Under the pieces are notes generated by a model. The model saw nothing but the letters and a program-made list of their open reading frames with translations. It had not been told where the DNA came from and did not search any database. DNA of 23,979 nucleotides from a virus, in IMG/VR virus record IMGVR_UViG_3300026519_000570, positions 1-23,979 of that record; one strand, given 5' to 3'. Shown here in pieces: positions 22,720 to 23,979 of the stretch (position 1 is the first letter of the stretch; every line of letters starts with the position of its first letter). Position numbers and translations under genes: made by a program.

Positions 22720-23177
22720 TGGACTATAAGCGATTGTACGACATCGTGCAATCTAATTATGTAGGGCAGACTCCAGAGCAGATTGCTGCGGATATGGCTA
22801 CTGTGGTGAAAGTGGGCAGAAAGGATGCGGAGGTAGCGAGTCTGTTCAACATATTGGTGAAGAATGGCGAGTATCCAAAGATCGTGGATGCTGCTGCAAA
22901 TGCTACGGATGTCAACTTGCGTGGCGCGGCCATCACTGCGCTGGCCTTGAAGGACACCATGTCCGATGTTCCCATGATTGATCTTGATCATCCAACTGCT
23001 CAAGCGTTTCTTAACCTGTTTCTTGTGAATGGGGTGATCACGCAGGCGACCTATGATGAGATCATGGCACTTGGGGATGATATGCGCACAAAGGCGGAAG
23101 CAACCTACGGCTTGATGCGTCCTCCATCTCCAGAGGATATCCGCTTTGCGTTGCAACGGTATGGAGGCGTTCCATGA
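22719..23177 (+). CDS. Hypothetical phage protein
   Basis: A 152-residue protein, with a purine-rich AAGGGGGGTGG directly upstream and a one-base overlap with the preceding stop. The sequence is mostly helical: YKRLYDIVQSNYVGQTPEQI, KDAEVASLFNILVKNGEYPK and a conserved-looking VNLRGAAITALALKD. Later LDHPTAQAFLNLFLVNGVITQATYDEIMAL has the appearance of the small helical phage proteins often found downstream of tail fibres. I cannot name a function. The end overlaps the next gene as ATGA. Confidence 0.75.
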   Translation: MDYKRLYDIVQSNYVGQTPEQIAADMATVVKVGRKDAEVASLFNILVKNGEYPKIVDAAANATDVNLRGAAITALALKDTMSDVPMIDLDHPTAQAFLNLFLVNGVITQATYDEIMALGDDMRTKAEATYGLMRPPSPEDIRFALQRYGGVP

Positions 23178-23515
23178 CGACGAAAGCACAGACACAGACG
23201 TTGATCAACCAGACGACAACCATTGCGAATCCGAACTCTGTGGATGTGAGCACGGCGGATCACATTATCGTCACGGCGACCATTGAGCAGGTGGGGACAG
23301 CCACGACTGCTGCTGTGTTGACTGTCGAGGGTTCTCCGGATAACGGGACTACGTGGGTGGAAATTGCTAGAGTGTCTGCTGGCGTCAATGCTGGAACGTA
23401 TGAGTTTGTGATACCCATTTCCACGGCTTGGCCTAGCATTCGGACTCCGTTCACGGCACAGAGTGGCGGCACATCTAGCACGGCCAATTGTTGGGTTCTT
23501 ACAGCTACGCTATAG
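23174..23515 (+). CDS. Hypothetical beta-rich protein
   Basis: A 113-residue protein with GGAGG (23163-23167) six bases before the ATG. It is rich in Thr, Val, Ala and Ser with alternating hydrophobic patterns (VDVSTADHIIVTATIEQVG, AAVLTVEGSPDNGTTWVEIA, YEFVIPIS, CWVLTATL). This suggests a single beta sandwich, similar in feel to decoration or fibre-tip accessory proteins. No signal peptide or membrane segment is present. It precedes a LamG-like gene, so a structural or receptor-contact role is possible but unproven. Confidence 0.7.
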   Translation: MTTKAQTQTLINQTTTIANPNSVDVSTADHIIVTATIEQVGTATTAAVLTVEGSPDNGTTWVEIARVSAGVNAGTYEFVIPISTAWPSIRTPFTAQSGGTSSTANCWVLTATL

Positions 23516-23524
23516 GTGTAAAGG

Positions 23525-23979
23525 ATGGCCATAACGGCGAGGCGTCCTGAGATACCGAAACTCAATCCGAACAATCCGCTGACCAGCGGGCTCCTTGGGT
23601 TCTGGGAGTTCAACCGTCGTTGCTGTGGATATTCCAGCACGGAGTTCTATCCGATAGGTCGGACGTTCCGGCCATTTGTCGTTTTCGACTCGGGACCGGT
23701 GTGGGCTACCGGATCCCTGGGCGATGCCCTGTGGTTCGACGGTACCGGCGCGTGGCGACTGGAGCTGGACATTCGGGGTGGATTGGGTTCCGAGATCATC
23801 CGTGACCTCACCATGCTGGCTATTGTGGAGCGGCCAGCGTCGGTGACGGATATCCTCGGCGGGCCATTCTCGCTAGCGTACCATACTGGGGCTGGCACGT
23901 CCGACGCGTTCGACATAGACGAGTCCGGCACACTGGCTTTGAGAATTCGAGCCCGTGGATCATCAGGTGTTAACGCCCT
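23525..23979 (+). CDS. LamG / concanavalin A-like lectin domain protein (3' end outside window)
   Basis: The frame is open from ATG 23525 to the window edge (151 codons seen). AGGTG (23514-23518) lies six bases before the start. The N-terminus reads LNPNNPLTSGLLGFWEFN, the start pattern of many phage and bacterial LamG-like (concanavalin-fold) proteins. It is followed by GDALWFDGTGAWRLEL and IIRDLTMLAIVERPA, matching the core strands of that fold. It is probably a second carbohydrate-binding tail or virion-surface protein, beside the LamG module of the fibre at 17076-20993. The C-terminal half is unseen. Confidence 0.75.
   Translation, partial: MAITARRPEIPKLNPNNPLTSGLLGFWEFNRRCCGYSSTEFYPIGRTFRPFVVFDSGPVWATGSLGDALWFDGTGAWRLELDIRGGLGSEIIRDLTMLAIVERPASVTDILGGPFSLAYHTGAGTSDAFDIDESGTLALRIRARGSSGVNA

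Noticed and set aside
21390-23195. 601-codon open frame on the - strand
   Set aside because: It lies opposite the glycoside hydrolase and two further + strand genes, has no recognisable domain, and is rich in His, Arg and Ser as expected of a shadow frame.
1-23979. tRNA genes, CRISPR arrays, insertion sequences, attachment sites
   Set aside because: I looked for clover-leaf and TTCGA-type patterns, spaced direct repeats and transposase or integrase motifs and found none I could support; the window is continuously coding.

Overview
The window is a stretch of the structural (late) region of a tailed double-stranded DNA bacteriophage or prophage with a long non-contractile tail (siphovirus type). 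Every supported gene lies on the + strand. Genes are packed end to end with ATGA/TGATG overlaps and clear AGGAGG-type ribosome binding sites. I see no tRNA, rRNA, CRISPR array, insertion sequence or integrase, and no gene-free gap above about 60 bases. The order is the classical one: portal, prohead protease, major capsid protein, head-tail connectors, tail terminator, tail tube, frameshifted tail-assembly chaperones, tape measure, distal tail protein, hub, fibre, lysis/accessory genes. The terminase should lie upstream of the window. The host cannot be named from this sequence: it must use Shine-Dalgarno initiation and probably a sigma70-type promoter, and base composition is near balanced to slightly GC-rich.

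Head module (1-6373). A small partial ORF precedes the portal (204-1748). After it come an 81-residue zinc-ribbon protein, a perfect TTGACA-N17-TATAAT promoter whose spacer holds a 12-bp palindrome, an 85-residue unknown, a prohead protease with a long acidic C-terminal tail that may be the scaffold, and an HK97-fold capsid protein carrying an inserted fibronectin/Ig-like domain. A strong hairpin follows the capsid gene and may alternate with a second fold that covers the next ribosome binding site. Three small connector/terminator proteins complete the neck.

Tail module (6370-20993). A lysine-rich small protein and a GT-B glycosyltransferase sit, unusually, between the tail-terminator and tail-tube genes; the glycosyltransferase gene contains a perfect 22-bp palindrome. 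After the tail tube come the two tail chaperones joined by a canonical A AAT TTT -1 slippery site. The 1638-residue tape measure (implying a tail of roughly 245 nm by the usual 0.15 nm per residue rule), a distal tail protein, a hub-like protein and a 1305-residue fibre follow. The fibre holds a carbohydrate-binding module nested inside a LamG-like fold.

Lysis/accessory module (21009-end). This holds a coiled-coil protein, an overlapping 54-residue lipoprotein, a TIM-barrel glycoside-hydrolase-like enzyme (probable lysin or depolymerase), a second small zinc-ribbon protein, two unknown proteins and the beginning of another LamG-like lectin gene that runs off the window. The glycosyltransferase, the Ig-like capsid domain and the lectin-like fibre domains together suggest a virion whose surface is decorated with, and recognises, carbohydrate. 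That link is inference.
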